DNA of 64,000 nucleotides, from positions 186,001 through 250,000 of the forward strand of contig NZ_BAMW01000045.1 in NCBI RefSeq assembly GCF_000963945.1. Direction: 5' to 3'. The notes beneath the pieces were generated by a model, which was not told where the DNA came from, ran no database searches, and was given only the letters and a program-made list of their open reading frames with translations. How positions within the stretch are numbered: the first letter of the stretch is position 1; each line of letters begins with the position of its first letter. Positions 1 through 9,226 of this stretch are shown piece after piece. The DNA comes from Acetobacter indonesiensis (GTDB lineage: Bacteria; Pseudomonadota; Alphaproteobacteria; Acetobacterales; Acetobacteraceae). A program made the translations under genes and the position numbers.

Positions 1-506
1 AGCTTATTTCTTTGAGCCATAGCGCGATCATAAGCCATAAGCTGTTTGGCATGATTGGGCGTTACGGCCATGACCAGTCGGTCAAGGAAGCGCCGCCGGC
101 CTGACGCGTTTTCGCTGAACAGGCGGTCCATTTGCGGGGTTATCCAAACAGCAGAGAGGTTATTATCCGTAGCGTCTCGATTGCGTATGGTTTTACCATT
201 GAGCAAAACTATACGCCTGCTGCCGTCCGTTTCGGGGGTTACGCCTGTTGCTAAGTCAACAACATCGCCGTCGGGGGACGATATGCGGGCGGAAATCCCC
301 CACTCTGCGGCTCCATTTTGCCCGAGAAGAGGAAGGGCTGCCCGGCGTAGACCTCGCCCTGGTGTCAGTAGCGAAATGGCTTCCAGTAAATTGGTTTTGC
401 CGCTGCCATTTTCACCAGTAAGAACAACAAGGGGGTTTTCTGGCTCCCAGACAAGTCGTTCATAGTTACGGAAATGAGTAAGCGTAAGTTTCAGAAGACG
501 GGGCAT
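1..506 (-). CDS. recF: DNA replication and repair protein RecF (partial, N-terminal part)
   Basis: RecF is an SMC-like ATPase that binds gapped DNA and helps RecOR load RecA in the cytoplasm. The gene runs off the left edge, so only about 168 N-terminal residues are visible. From an ATG at 506 the protein begins MPRLLKLTLTHFRNYERL, the usual RecF opening (the RNY in the first 20 residues is typical). A Walker A loop, GENGSGKTNLLEAI, follows near residue 33. It lies 116 bases downstream of dnaN on the same strand, the standard dnaA-dnaN-recF order. The open frame on the other strand across this region is a shadow. The identity is firm; the C-terminal part is outside the window. Confidence 0.93.
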   Translation of the reverse strand, partial: MPRLLKLTLTHFRNYERLVWEPENPLVVLTGENGSGKTNLLEAISLLTPGRGLRRAALPLLGQNGAAEWGISARISSPDGDVVDLATGVTPETDGSRRIVLLNGKTIRNRDATDNNLSAVWITPQMDRLFSENASGRRRFLDRLVMAVTPNHAKQLMAYDRAMAQRNK

Positions 507-622
507 ATTTGATTATGCTGCTTTTTTCAAAAGCGTCACCAAACATGCCTTTCTTTGGTTCTTCCGTATTTTTAGTCGATGCTTCAAAGCGTTAGAGCGT
601 GTATTAAGGGCAAGGCGTTCTT

Positions 623-1747
623 TTACACGCGCATAGGCATCAGCACATATAAAGCTGATGGAGCATCGACATCCCGGACAATGGTTGGGGCTGCGCTATC
701 AGAAAAAGCGAATTCGACATCTTTTTCAACCTGATCTGTGATGTCATTCAGGTAGCGTGCCTGAAACCCTATTTCCAATGGCTCTGAATCATAAGAAATA
801 CGATTATCGTCCAATTCTTCTTTGGCCATTCCTTGCTCAGGGCTGCTGGCTGAAAGTGTGAGCAGACCGGGTTCAAGAACAAGCTTAACCGGACGTGAAC
901 GTTCCTGACTAATGGCGGCGACACGTGCCACAGCATCGGAAAAGTCTTTTTTGCCGACACGGAGGATGCGTGTGTTATTTTTAGGAATAACGCGATCGTA
1001 TTCTGGGAATGTGCCGTCAATCAGCTTGGACGTAAGCATAATGGAGCCAGCAGTGAACTGAACGCGTGTTTCAGACAGCGCTACTTCAATTTCTTCAGGT
1101 GCTTCGTCAATGAGTTTGCGCAATTCAGCAACCGTTTTGCGCGGAATGATAATTCCCGGCATAGACGCGGCACCGTCAGGCAGGTCAGTCTCTACGCGCG
1201 CAAGACGATGCCCGTCTGTTGCAACAGCTCGTAACAAGGGCGCGCCATCGGCCTCTGTTGAGTGAAAGTAGATCCCGTTCAGGTAATACCGGGTTTCTTC
1301 CGTAGAAATAGCAAAGCGAGTGCGATCAATTAGAGAGCGCAGAACACTCGATTTCACCTTGAAACGGCACGGCAGTTCCCCTGCCCCCATGGATGGAAAG
1401 TCATCCACGCTCAATACGTTCAGGCGGGTTGCATATCGGTCAGCACGTAGATGAAGCGGTGTATCACCCTCAGCTTGGTCCAGTTCAACCTGAACATTGT
1501 CGGGCAGTTTACGAACAATCTCATACAGAACTGACGCTGGTGCAGTGGTAGCCCCTTCCCGCGTAATGGTTGCGGGAATAACTTCGACAACTTCAATTTC
1601 CATGTCAGTCGCCTTCAGGCTTAACTGACCATCCGCCGCGTGAATAAGGACATTGGCGAGGATCGGGATCGTGTTGCGCTTTTCCGCCACACTCTGGATG
1701 TGCGCCAAAGCTTTGAGCAGTGTTGCGCGATCAGCCGAAAACTTCAT
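623..1747 (-). CDS. dnaN: DNA polymerase III subunit beta (sliding clamp)
   Basis: This is the ring-shaped processivity clamp that tethers DNA polymerase III to DNA. At 374 residues it has the family's usual length (about 366-380). It starts MKFSADRATLLKALAHIQSV, matching the first of three clamp domains. The central GTFPEYDRVIP motif and the C-terminal ending LYVLMPMRV are family hallmarks; the ending forms part of the hydrophobic cleft region. It sits between dnaA (143 bases upstream) and recF on the same strand, so it may share dnaA transcription or use a promoter in the gap at 1748-1890. No strong terminator separates it from either neighbour. Confidence 0.97.
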   Translation of the reverse strand: MKFSADRATLLKALAHIQSVAEKRNTIPILANVLIHAADGQLSLKATDMEIEVVEVIPATITREGATTAPASVLYEIVRKLPDNVQVELDQAEGDTPLHLRADRYATRLNVLSVDDFPSMGAGELPCRFKVKSSVLRSLIDRTRFAISTEETRYYLNGIYFHSTEADGAPLLRAVATDGHRLARVETDLPDGAASMPGIIIPRKTVAELRKLIDEAPEEIEVALSETRVQFTAGSIMLTSKLIDGTFPEYDRVIPKNNTRILRVGKKDFSDAVARVAAISQERSRPVKLVLEPGLLTLSASSPEQGMAKEELDDNRISYDSEPLEIGFQARYLNDITDQVEKDVEFAFSDSAAPTIVRDVDAPSALYVLMPMRV

Positions 1748-1890
1748 CTCTGTCTCTTCCCTGCATACCTGCCCCCAGCGGGAATTCTCGGGAGGCGGAC
1801 ATATTCTTGCTGAAACCTATCAGCAGGCCTGATTCAGTCAATCCTACAGCCTGCAAATAGAAGCGGCAACTCTTAGAAAATATTGGACAA

Positions 1891-3330
1891 TCAGCTTTCC
1901 AGCATCCGGCGCATCAGTTCCACGTCTTCTGCAAATGCCGCATCTCGCTCCATCAGTTCCGCTACACGAGAGACAGCATGCATTACTGTTGTGTGGTCAC
2001 GGTTGCCAAATTTGCGTCCGATTTCAGGTAGGGAGCGACTTGTAAGCTGTTTGGCCAGATACATGGCAACCTGCCGAGGGCGAGCAACGGCACGTGCGCG
2101 GCGGGCAGAAGACATATCCGTCAGTCGGATATTCCAGTGTTCTGCCACTTTTTTCTGAATTTCTTCAATCGTGACGCGCCGGTCGTGTGCTTTCAGAATG
2201 TCATGAAGGACATCTTGGGTGGCTTCCAAGGTAACAGGCCGCCCAAACAAATTCGCATGAGCAATCAGCCTATTCAGTGCGCCTTCAAGCTCACGGACGT
2301 TAGACGTGATTTTATGAGCCAGAAATTCCAGTACCTTTGCAGGCACGACAACGCCAGATGCAGCTGCTTTTGCTTCCAAAATGGAGATACGCAGTTCAAA
2401 AGTTGTGGCGTGAATATCAGCAACCATACCGCACCCAAGGCGCGTGCGTAGCCTGTCTTCAAGGCCAGATAAATCAGAAGGCGATTTATCCGCCGAGACA
2501 ACAATCTGGCGTCCTGCATCAACCAGAGCATTGAAGGTATGGAAGAATTCTTCCTGCGTGTTGTCTTTGCCGATCAGGAATTGCAGATCGTCAATCATCA
2601 ACACATCAACCGAGCGAAGTTGCTCCTTGAATTCCATCGTCGACTGGGAACGAATGGCTGCAATAAAGCGGTACATGAACTTTTCAGCAGACATATAGGC
2701 AACAGAAACATTGCCTCGCTGAAGCAATTCGGCTCCGATTGCATGCATCAGGTGTGTTTTACCCAATCCAACACCGCCATAGAGAAACAGTGGGTTGAAC
2801 CCCACGCTTGATGGCTTTTCCGCAACGCGTCGGGCGCATGCATAGGCAAATTCGTTTGGTTTCCCGACCACAAAAGTATCAAACGTGAAACGCGTATCAA
2901 GGGACGCGACAATATCGCTTTTGACCTCAGGAGTGGTGCGGCCAGTATCTTCAGGTTCTGAAGGAGTGTTCGCTGTTGCTGGTGTGGGATTTTCTTCAAG
3001 CAGTAGCGCGGTTGGGGCTGTTGGGTCGCCGGGACGGGCAACCTGAAGCTCAACGCGCCGAATGGATGAGACCTCCTGGTTCCATAATTCGCTCAGGCGG
3101 TCACCATACTGACTGCGGACCCAATCCCGCAGAAAACGGGTAGGCAGAAGCAGAGTGATTTCGTCGCCATCTACCGGGCCAAGAGCAATTTTGGTCAGCC
3201 AAGTACGATACTCGACCTCACCAACTTCTCCCTTAAGCTTTGAACAAATGCGTAACCACGATTCCTCGGTAGCCTTGCTGTCGTCCAGATGTGAGAAGGC
3301 GCTTTCATCATCGTCCACTCCGATTGTCAT
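1891..3330 (-). CDS. dnaA: Chromosomal replication initiator protein DnaA
   Basis: DnaA is the AAA+ initiator that binds DnaA boxes and melts the origin. Domain I (about residues 20-95) is followed by a low-complexity Pro/Thr/Glu linker (about 100-140). The AAA+ domain has Walker A GGVGLGKT at 185-192 and Walker B VLMIDDLQF. The C-terminal DNA-binding domain carries the family signature GRKFGNRDHTTVMHAV. The length of 479 residues is normal. The start ATG at 3330 is followed by an acidic N-terminus (MTIGVDDDES). No TTATCCACA-like box is visible in the upstream gap, so the sequence gives no evidence for an adjacent origin. Confidence 0.97.
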   Translation of the reverse strand: MTIGVDDDESAFSHLDDSKATEESWLRICSKLKGEVGEVEYRTWLTKIALGPVDGDEITLLLPTRFLRDWVRSQYGDRLSELWNQEVSSIRRVELQVARPGDPTAPTALLLEENPTPATANTPSEPEDTGRTTPEVKSDIVASLDTRFTFDTFVVGKPNEFAYACARRVAEKPSSVGFNPLFLYGGVGLGKTHLMHAIGAELLQRGNVSVAYMSAEKFMYRFIAAIRSQSTMEFKEQLRSVDVLMIDDLQFLIGKDNTQEEFFHTFNALVDAGRQIVVSADKSPSDLSGLEDRLRTRLGCGMVADIHATTFELRISILEAKAAASGVVVPAKVLEFLAHKITSNVRELEGALNRLIAHANLFGRPVTLEATQDVLHDILKAHDRRVTIEEIQKKVAEHWNIRLTDMSSARRARAVARPRQVAMYLAKQLTSRSLPEIGRKFGNRDHTTVMHAVSRVAELMERDAAFAEDVELMRRMLES

Positions 3331-3661
3331 CTATGCTCCCGAGCGGTCATAACGCACAGTTTCCTATGCATGATTTACGATAACGGTTCCGCTTGTGCGA
3401 AAACCAGGCGGCCTTTTCCGGCAAATCTCATAGCCGCCATGAATGGCAACAGTACCGAATAACTGCAGGTTGTTTCTGCCTTGAGACTATCTGCCAGAAA
3501 TAATGCAGTGGCGGCGGGCGGGCAACGAAAAATTATCGTCATTTTTCATCGCATCCGCAGTGCCAACTGAATGCCATAAAAAACAAAGCCGAATCATCTA
3601 TCCGATGATTCGGCTTTGTTTGAACGTAAATTAAGGCAGCCGTTTACACGGCCTCCAGAAC
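3331..3661. other. Gene-free interval between rpsT and dnaA
   Basis: These 331 bases hold the dnaA upstream region and, nearer rpsT, the rpsT terminator hairpin. No convincing ORF and no run of DnaA boxes is visible on either strand. A G-rich stretch lies near 3510-3530. The dnaA promoter is presumably here, but no clear -35/-10 pair stands out. Confidence 0.6.
3581..3621 (-). terminator. Rho-independent terminator downstream of rpsT
   Basis: A perfect 18-base inverted repeat (3581-3598 against 3604-3621) is separated by a 5-base loop. On the minus strand the stem is AAACAAAGCCGAATCATC and ends in a T-rich arm. It lies 40 bases beyond the rpsT stop codon, as expected for a terminator of this highly expressed single gene. 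The hairpin is symmetric enough to work in both directions. Confidence 0.85.
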
Positions 3662-3931
3662 TCAGGCGCTAGCCAGAGCTTTTACGCGGGCAGAAAGGCG
3701 AGAAATCTTACGAGCAACCGTATTGTGGTGGATAACACCTTTGGTTGCAGCACGCTGGATTTCTGGCTGTGCTGCACGAAGGGCGGCACGTGCTTCTTCC
3801 TGATTGCCAGAAGCGATTGCGGTTTCAACCTTCTTGATGAAGGTGCGCATACGAGACTTGCGAGCAGTGTTACGAGCAGTCCGCTTAGCGGTCTGCCGGA
3901 TGCGCTTACGCGCTGAAGCGATATTCGCCAT
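3662..3931 (-). CDS. rpsT: 30S ribosomal protein S20
   Basis: S20 is a small, basic primary binding protein of 16S rRNA in the 30S subunit. The 89-residue product [17 protein letters not shown]... matches the family in length and in its Arg/Lys-rich N-terminal helix. It has the conserved [16 protein letters not shown] stretch and an Ala-rich C-terminus. The reading frame stays open upstream to 4165, but the ATG at 3931 gives the family start; the extra 78 residues run into the C-terminal end of mutM and are not credible. The next feature downstream is a strong hairpin terminator. The dnaA-rpsT-mutM arrangement fits an alphaproteobacterial chromosome. Confidence 0.96.
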   Translation of the reverse strand: MANIASARKRIRQTAKRTARNTARKSRMRTFIKKVETAIASGNQEEARAALRAAQPEIQRAATKGVIHHNTVARKISRLSARVKALASA

Positions 3932-4062
3932 GAGTTCTATTCTGTCCAGCACAAAAAATGAGCGGCGTCGCGGCGTAATGCCACGTCGGCCAAAAGAGTA
4001 GCGGTGCTGTAATCCACAGCAGTGTGTGCAGTCAAGTATCTTCCTGAATGCCAGCCTGAAAA

Positions 4063-4902
4063 TTAAGCAATTTTCTGCCGTATTGGGCAGAAAAAGGTTG
4101 AGCGCCCGGCCTGTGTAATCTGCTCCACCCCAGTGCACCCTGGGTGTTTTGGGCAGTCGGGGCATGGTAAGCCTTTGCGGCCATATACGCGCCAGGCATG
4201 TTGAAAGTAACCAAGACCTCCTTCTGGCCTTACATAATCTTTAAGGCTTGAACCGCCAGCCGCAATGGCTTCTTCCAGGACAGTCTGAATGGCTTTGGTT
4301 AACAGCTTGATCTGCTGCTTTTTTAGAGATCCCGCTTCGCGCTCAGGATGGATGCCGGCACGATATAGTGCTTCGCACACATAGATATTGCCAAGACCAG
4401 CAACCACTTTCTGGTCAAGGAGCACCGTTTTTATAGAAGCGGATTTTTTAGCAAATGCCTTTTCCAGTGTGGTGGAGGAAAAAGCAGGCTCCAAGGGTTC
4501 TGGTCCCATCCCCTTTAGTAGCCGATAGGACTCTTCCTGCTCTGTCTCTACCAAATCGATCATGCCAAAGCGTCTGGGGTCGATGAAAGCACATCGTTTC
4601 CCGTCCTCGGTTACGAAAACGACATGCTCATGCGGTGCGGCCATCGCCGCAGAATCGAGTACGATGCGTCCAGACATCCCAAGATGAAGGACAATCGTTC
4701 GATCTCCCGATAAGCGAATGAGAATATATTTTCCCCGACGACGAAACCCGATGACGCGTCTGCCTGAGACCGATTGTGAAAAATCGGCAGGAATCCGCCA
4801 TCGCAAATCGTCCCTGCGCACGATGACGTTCTGAATTATGTGGCCTTGCAGAGCAATCTGCATTCCACGCATCACGGTTTCTACTTCTGGGAGTTCCGGC
4901 AT
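4063..4902 (-). CDS. mutM: Formamidopyrimidine-DNA glycosylase (Fpg/MutM)
   Basis: MutM removes 8-oxoguanine and other oxidised purines and nicks the DNA by beta/delta elimination. The product from the ATG at 4902 is 279 residues. It begins [13 protein letters not shown], giving the catalytic N-terminal Pro (after Met removal) and the following Glu. The conserved Lys lies in [10 protein letters not shown], and the helix-two-turn-helix region holds [18 protein letters not shown]. The C-terminal zinc-finger region has Cys at 247, 250, 256 and 272, but the usual fourth ligand (the second Cys of FFCPxCQ) is Arg275. A longer frame to 4974 overlaps ubiE and lacks the family start. It is divergent from ubiE, with 23 bases between the starts. 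Confidence 0.94.
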   Translation of the reverse strand: MPELPEVETVMRGMQIALQGHIIQNVIVRRDDLRWRIPADFSQSVSGRRVIGFRRRGKYILIRLSGDRTIVLHLGMSGRIVLDSAAMAAPHEHVVFVTEDGKRCAFIDPRRFGMIDLVETEQEESYRLLKGMGPEPLEPAFSSTTLEKAFAKKSASIKTVLLDQKVVAGLGNIYVCEALYRAGIHPEREAGSLKKQQIKLLTKAIQTVLEEAIAAGGSSLKDYVRPEGGLGYFQHAWRVYGRKGLPCPDCPKHPGCTGVEQITQAGRSTFFCPIRQKIA

Positions 4903-4925
4903 GAGTAAAAAGCAGGGTATAGGGT

Positions 4926-5714
4926 ATGTCCATGACCGACAATAGCTTTGCGCCCTCCCGTGTTTCTTCCGCATCGCAGGCAGAAGAAACTGATTTCGGC
5001 TTCCGCTCCGTTCGGAAGGAAGAAAAGAAACCTCTTGTCCGTGCGGTGTTTGATAGCGTCGCAGGAAAATATGATGTCATGAACGACATTATGTCTCTCG
5101 GCATTCATCGTGTCTGGAAACGTATTTTCGTGACTGAACTGGGTCCTCAACCCGGTCTGTCTCTGCTTGATCTGGCTGGCGGCACGGGGGATATCACATT
5201 CGGGTGGCTCAATGGCGGCGGTGGCCCTGCTATCATGACAGATATCAATGCCAGCATGCTTTCGGTCGGACGTGACCGAGCTGTAAGCCGGGGATTTGTG
5301 TCTGACCTATCCTTTTGTGTGGTTGATGCGGAAGCTATTCCATTGAAAGACATGTCGGTTGATCGCGTATCCATCGCCTTTGGCTTGCGGAACTGCACAG
5401 ATAAGTTAGCGGTTATTCGTGAAGCTAAGCGCGTTCTACGGCCGGGAGGCCGTTTTATGTGTCTGGAATTCTCGCGAGTTCAGGTCGCAGCGCTCGCCCC
5501 AATTTACGATGCATGGTCTTTCAAGGTGCTGCCAGCAATGGGCAATCTGGTTGCGAAAGACCGTGATAGCTATCAGTATCTGGCAGAAAGCATCCGTATG
5601 TTTCCAGATCAGGAAACCTTGGCCGACATGTTCCGTGAGGCAGGCCTGTCTCATGTGCGGTATCAGTCGCTTTCTGGCGGAATAGCGGCCATTCATTCCG
5701 GCTGGCGTCTGTAA
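4926..5714 (+). CDS. ubiE: Ubiquinone/menaquinone biosynthesis C-methyltransferase UbiE
   Basis: UbiE is a SAM-dependent methyltransferase for the C-methylation step of ubiquinone synthesis (also demethylmenaquinone where made). The 262-residue protein has the family entry VFDSVAGKYDVMNDIMSLGIHR at about 41-62 and SAM-binding motif I LDLAGGTGDITF near 81-92. It also has FGLRNCTDKLAVIREAKRVLRPGG, and ends in the typical GGIAAIHSGWRL. The N-terminus has two nearby Met codons (4926, 4932); 4926 is taken because a GGG-rich stretch precedes it. The stop is followed after 6 bases by coaBC, so the two are probably cotranscribed. Confidence 0.96.
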   Translation: MSMTDNSFAPSRVSSASQAEETDFGFRSVRKEEKKPLVRAVFDSVAGKYDVMNDIMSLGIHRVWKRIFVTELGPQPGLSLLDLAGGTGDITFGWLNGGGGPAIMTDINASMLSVGRDRAVSRGFVSDLSFCVVDAEAIPLKDMSVDRVSIAFGLRNCTDKLAVIREAKRVLRPGGRFMCLEFSRVQVAALAPIYDAWSFKVLPAMGNLVAKDRDSYQYLAESIRMFPDQETLADMFREAGLSHVRYQSLSGGIAAIHSGWRL

Positions 5715-5720
5715 CAGCTT

Positions 5721-6956
5721 ATGTCCGAGCAACCTCGTCGATCCGTTCTCCTGATTGTCAGCGGGAGCATTGCTGCCTTTAAGGTGCCGGAACTGATTCG
5801 GTTGCTTCTATCTGACCATATAGATGTCAGATGTCTTTTGACTAAAGGAGGGAGTGAGTTTGTCACCCCTCTGACGCTTCAGGCATTATCTGCTAAACCT
5901 GTGCACACTGACCTGTTCTCTCTGACTGATGAACAGGAAATGGGGCATATTGCCCTTTCGCGATCGGCTGATCTGATTCTCGTTTGTCCAGCCTCAGCCA
6001 ATCTTCTGGCGAAAATGGCAGCCGGAATAGCAGATGATTTAGCAAGTACCGTTCTATTAGCGACCGATGCTCCGGTTATGATCGCACCGGCCATGAACGT
6101 GCGCATGTGGCAACATCCAGCAACACAGTCGAATGTTGATGTGCTCACTCAACGTGGTGTCAATCTTGTGGCACCTGTTGAAGGCGCGATGGCCTGTGGG
6201 GAGTTTGGTCCGGGTCGCATGGCAGAACCTGTGGACGTGCGTGATGCTGTTGTCAGTTTCTTCCGTCATAAACAGCAGAACGAGGGTGCTCTTGCGTTCA
6301 AGCGTATTGTCGTGACCGCAGGGCCGACGCATGAGCCCTTAGACCCAGTTCGATATCTGGCCAACCGTTCTTCTGGTCGGCAGGGCTATGCCATCGCAGA
6401 GGCGCTTGCAGACTTGGGGGCTTCCGTCACTCTGGTTACAGGCCCAACAGACCTTCGTTCGCCGGCGGGTGTGACGATAATCCGGTGTGAAACGGCTCGT
6501 GAAATGCAGGCTGCGGTGAGTCGTCTTGAAAATCTGGATGCCGCGATTTGCACTGCAGCAGTCGCGGATTGGCGACCAGCCACGGAAGCTGGCCAAAAAA
6601 TGAAAAAGAAGGAGCGAAATGATGCCCCTGCTCCCCTCCCCCTTGTTGCGAACCCAGATATCCTGGCAGAGATCTCTAGTTCCGGCTCCAGCAGGCCAAC
6701 TCTGGTAGTCGGATTTGCAGCCGAGACGGAAAATGTTGAAGATTACGCGCGGGCCAAGCGTCTTCGAAAAGGATGCGACTGGATTGTCGCGAATGATGTC
6801 AGCCCAGCAGCAAATGTTATGGGCGGGCACGAAAATCAGGTCATTCTTATAACGTCTGATAGCAGCGAGCATTGGCCGCGTCTGACGAAAGAGGATGTCG
6901 CCCGTAGGCTTGCCATGACCATTGCAGACTGGTTTTCTAGCAAGACAGAGTATTAG
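5721..6956 (+). CDS. coaBC: Bifunctional phosphopantothenoylcysteine decarboxylase/phosphopantothenate-cysteine ligase
   Basis: This cytoplasmic enzyme performs two steps of coenzyme A synthesis: CTP-dependent coupling of 4'-phosphopantothenate with cysteine (CoaB), then FMN-dependent decarboxylation (CoaC). The CoaC half has SGSIAAFK near residue 14, His76 in MGHIALS, PASAN at 90-94, PAMNVRMW at 123-130 and the active-site Cys159 in GAMACGEFG. The CoaB half, from about 190, has TAGPTHEPLDPVR, NRSSGRQGYAIAEAL and the KMKKKERNDAP region. The length of 411 residues is normal. It lies 6 bases after ubiE and 20 bases before dut; a coaBC-dut pairing is widespread in bacteria. Confidence 0.97.
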   Translation: MSEQPRRSVLLIVSGSIAAFKVPELIRLLLSDHIDVRCLLTKGGSEFVTPLTLQALSAKPVHTDLFSLTDEQEMGHIALSRSADLILVCPASANLLAKMAAGIADDLASTVLLATDAPVMIAPAMNVRMWQHPATQSNVDVLTQRGVNLVAPVEGAMACGEFGPGRMAEPVDVRDAVVSFFRHKQQNEGALAFKRIVVTAGPTHEPLDPVRYLANRSSGRQGYAIAEALADLGASVTLVTGPTDLRSPAGVTIIRCETAREMQAAVSRLENLDAAICTAAVADWRPATEAGQKMKKKERNDAPAPLPLVANPDILAEISSSGSSRPTLVVGFAAETENVEDYARAKRLRKGCDWIVANDVSPAANVMGGHENQVILITSDSSEHWPRLTKEDVARRLAMTIADWFSSKTEY

Positions 6957-6976
6957 AAAAATGAATGGAGTAGTAG

Positions 6977-7456
6977 ATGCCCGTATCTGACCCCCGGTCT
7001 TCCGGCCTGACAGTGCGGGTACAGCGGCTTGCTCATGCTCAGGATTTGCCGCTGCCCAGCTATGCGACTGCGGGAGCGGCCGGAATGGATCTGATTGCGG
7101 CGGTTCAAGAGTCGTTAACTCTTCATCCTGGTGGTCGTGCTTTGGTGCCAACCGGTTTACGTATAGCATTGCCACCTGGTTATGAATTACAGGTGCGGCC
7201 TCGTTCTGGTCTGGCATTTAAAAATGGTATTATTCTGCCGAATTCTCCCGGTACCATCGACGAAGATTATCGTGGGGAGGTCGGGGTCATCATGCTGAAT
7301 GCAGGCGATCAGCCGTTTGTCATCACGCGGGGTATGCGTATTGCGCAGGCCGTTGTTGCCCCGGTTGAGCGTGTGTCGTGGGATGAGTGTGACGAACTGG
7401 ACGAAACCGAGCGCGGAACCGGCGGTTTTGGTAGCACAGGTACCGGCCTGCCATGA
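6977..7456 (+). CDS. dut: Deoxyuridine 5'-triphosphate nucleotidohydrolase (dUTPase)
   Basis: dUTPase hydrolyses dUTP to dUMP and pyrophosphate, keeping uracil out of DNA and feeding dTMP synthesis. All five family motifs are seen in order in the 159-residue trimer-type protein: [45 protein letters not shown] and the C-terminal GTGGFGSTG arm. It follows coaBC closely, and its TGA overlaps the ATG of the next gene (ATGA at 7453-7456). This makes translational coupling with the downstream permease likely. Confidence 0.97.
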   Translation: MPVSDPRSSGLTVRVQRLAHAQDLPLPSYATAGAAGMDLIAAVQESLTLHPGGRALVPTGLRIALPPGYELQVRPRSGLAFKNGIILPNSPGTIDEDYRGEVGVIMLNAGDQPFVITRGMRIAQAVVAPVERVSWDECDELDETERGTGGFGSTGTGLP

Positions 7457-9213
7457 CATCGGGCCGACCAGAAGTCCCCTTTAGGCCACAGGCATCTTCT
7501 TATGCGCTCCCTTTACGACAGTTTAATGGGGTTGATGCATTTTTACTGGTGTGTGTCGTCGGTGTGGCTGTTCTGGTCGGCAATAGTTTGGGGCACATGC
7601 TTACTCCCCTTTCTGCGCCCAATAATGTTGCGCCTCTTAATTTGGATTTATTCAATCTTCCAGGGTACGCATTTCGGACGACATTGCGCATGTTTGCGGC
7701 TTTAGTCGCAGCCCTCGCTTTCACGTTCTGTTATGCGACATTAGCGGCAAAAAATCGTCTGGCAGGGCAGATTTTGATCCCTTTGCTGGATGTCTTGCAA
7801 TCTGTTCCAATTCTCGGATTTCTGGCTTTTACAGTCACATTTTTCCTGGGGTTGTTTCCGGGACGAGTTCTGGGTGCTGAACTCGCTGCGATTTTCACAA
7901 TTTTTACCAGTCAGGCCTGGAACATGGCTTTTGGCATGTTTCAAGGCTTAAGAAGCGTTCCAACCGAGTTGGAAGAAGCGGCGCAGTGCTATGGTTTGAC
8001 CGGTTGGCAGAAGTTCTGGAGACTGGAAGTCCCATGTGCCATTCCCTCTCTTGTCTGGAATTCGATGATATCCATGTCAAGCGGTTGGTTCATGGTTGTC
8101 TATTCTGAGGCAATTACCGTTGGTCACACCCGTATTATGCTGCCGGGCATAGGATCTTATGTAGGTGTTGCGATCAGTGAGCAAAATATAACAGCGATAA
8201 TGGCAGCGGTGGCTGCAATGCTGGTGGTTATTCTTGCTTACGATCAGATCCTTTTCCGTCCTTTAGTCGCGTGGTCTGCTCGTTTTCGGCTGGAGGCCTC
8301 CGAACTATCTGAAGGGGCACCTGAACCGTGGGTTCTCAGGCTTTTACGGCATACACGCTTTCTCAATATTATTAGTGAGAGTGTTTTGCGTGGTGCTCGC
8401 AAGTTTGCCTCTTTGCCTTTAGGACGACGTTTTGCTCCATTGCGAGTTGGACACTCTGGTAAGCAGTCGAAAACACGAATGTGGGTATGGCGCGGTTTCG
8501 CAGCGCTTTGTTTTATTGCGGCACTCGAACAGGCAGTAATGTATGCGGCTACCTCTTACACATTCCACCAGCTTTTACAGGTCGGCCTGCTAGGGGGTAT
8601 GACGCTTCTGCGCGTGATTAGCATGCTAGTGCTTGCCTCAATACTATGGGTGCCAGTCGGCATCTGGTTAGGCTTGAATCCGTCTCGTGCGCGTCGGGCG
8701 CAGTTAATTGTTCAATATTGTGCTGCGTTTCCTGCTAATCTTTTCTATCCAATATTTGTCTGGGGAATTGTACATTTCCAGCTTGTACCTGATATCTGGC
8801 TTACACCCCTCATGATATTGGGCGCTCAGTGGTATATTTTATTTAACATCATCAATGGTGCGTCTTTATTTCCCGGTGCGCTGCTTGAGGTTGGGCGTAA
8901 TTTCAACGTGCGCGGCTTTTTGTGGTGGCGGAAAATCATTTTGCCGGGTCTGGTTCCCTACTACCTAACAGGGTTACTGGCCGCCTCGGGTGGAGCATGG
9001 AATGCCTCCATTGCATCAGAAATGGTGCAGTGGGGAAGTGTAACGTTAAGAGCCCATGGACTAGGCGCTTATATTGCGCAAGCTACCATAGATGGCTCGA
9101 CCAGTCAGGTGGCGTTAGGTGTTGTGATGATGTCCATGATTGTCATATTTATGAACATTTTCGTATGGCGTCCGTTATCCGATTACGCTTATCGGCGTCT
9201 GAAATTTAGCTGA
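7453..9213 (+). CDS. ABC transporter permease, two fused NitT/TauT-type membrane domains
   Basis: This 586-residue inner-membrane protein carries two binding-protein-dependent transport (BPD_transp_1) domains in one chain. The first half has an EAA-type loop near [20 protein letters not shown]; the second has the equivalent [19 protein letters not shown]. Each is surrounded by five to six hydrophobic segments. A hydrophilic, basic linker (about residues 275-340) joins the halves. It starts in a 4-base overlap with dut and is followed after 13 bases by its ATPase, so both belong to one operon. The resemblance is to nitrate/sulfonate/bicarbonate importers, but the substrate cannot be told. No periplasmic binding protein gene is next to it. 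Confidence 0.88.
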   Translation: MTSGRPEVPFRPQASSYALPLRQFNGVDAFLLVCVVGVAVLVGNSLGHMLTPLSAPNNVAPLNLDLFNLPGYAFRTTLRMFAALVAALAFTFCYATLAAKNRLAGQILIPLLDVLQSVPILGFLAFTVTFFLGLFPGRVLGAELAAIFTIFTSQAWNMAFGMFQGLRSVPTELEEAAQCYGLTGWQKFWRLEVPCAIPSLVWNSMISMSSGWFMVVYSEAITVGHTRIMLPGIGSYVGVAISEQNITAIMAAVAAMLVVILAYDQILFRPLVAWSARFRLEASELSEGAPEPWVLRLLRHTRFLNIISESVLRGARKFASLPLGRRFAPLRVGHSGKQSKTRMWVWRGFAALCFIAALEQAVMYAATSYTFHQLLQVGLLGGMTLLRVISMLVLASILWVPVGIWLGLNPSRARRAQLIVQYCAAFPANLFYPIFVWGIVHFQLVPDIWLTPLMILGAQWYILFNIINGASLFPGALLEVGRNFNVRGFLWWRKIILPGLVPYYLTGLLAASGGAWNASIASEMVQWGSVTLRAHGLGAYIAQATIDGSTSQVALGVVMMSMIVIFMNIFVWRPLSDYAYRRLKFS

Positions 9214-9226
9214 CAGGATCTGTCAT

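Noticed and set aside
1808-1825. Hairpin TGCTGA/TCAGCA between dnaA and dnaN as an attenuator
   Set aside because: The 6-base stem is short and no T-run follows; it could easily occur by chance.
3331-3661. Possible replication origin upstream of dnaA
   Set aside because: No TTATCCACA-like DnaA boxes and no AT-rich unwinding repeats were found; gene order alone is not enough.
3932-4165. Extended rpsT frame to 4165
   Set aside because: It runs into mutM and gives a 167-residue S20; the family is about 85-90 residues.
6339-7217. 292-codon open frame on the minus strand across coaBC and dut
   Set aside because: It is antisense to two well-conserved genes, and its translation has no recognisable domain.
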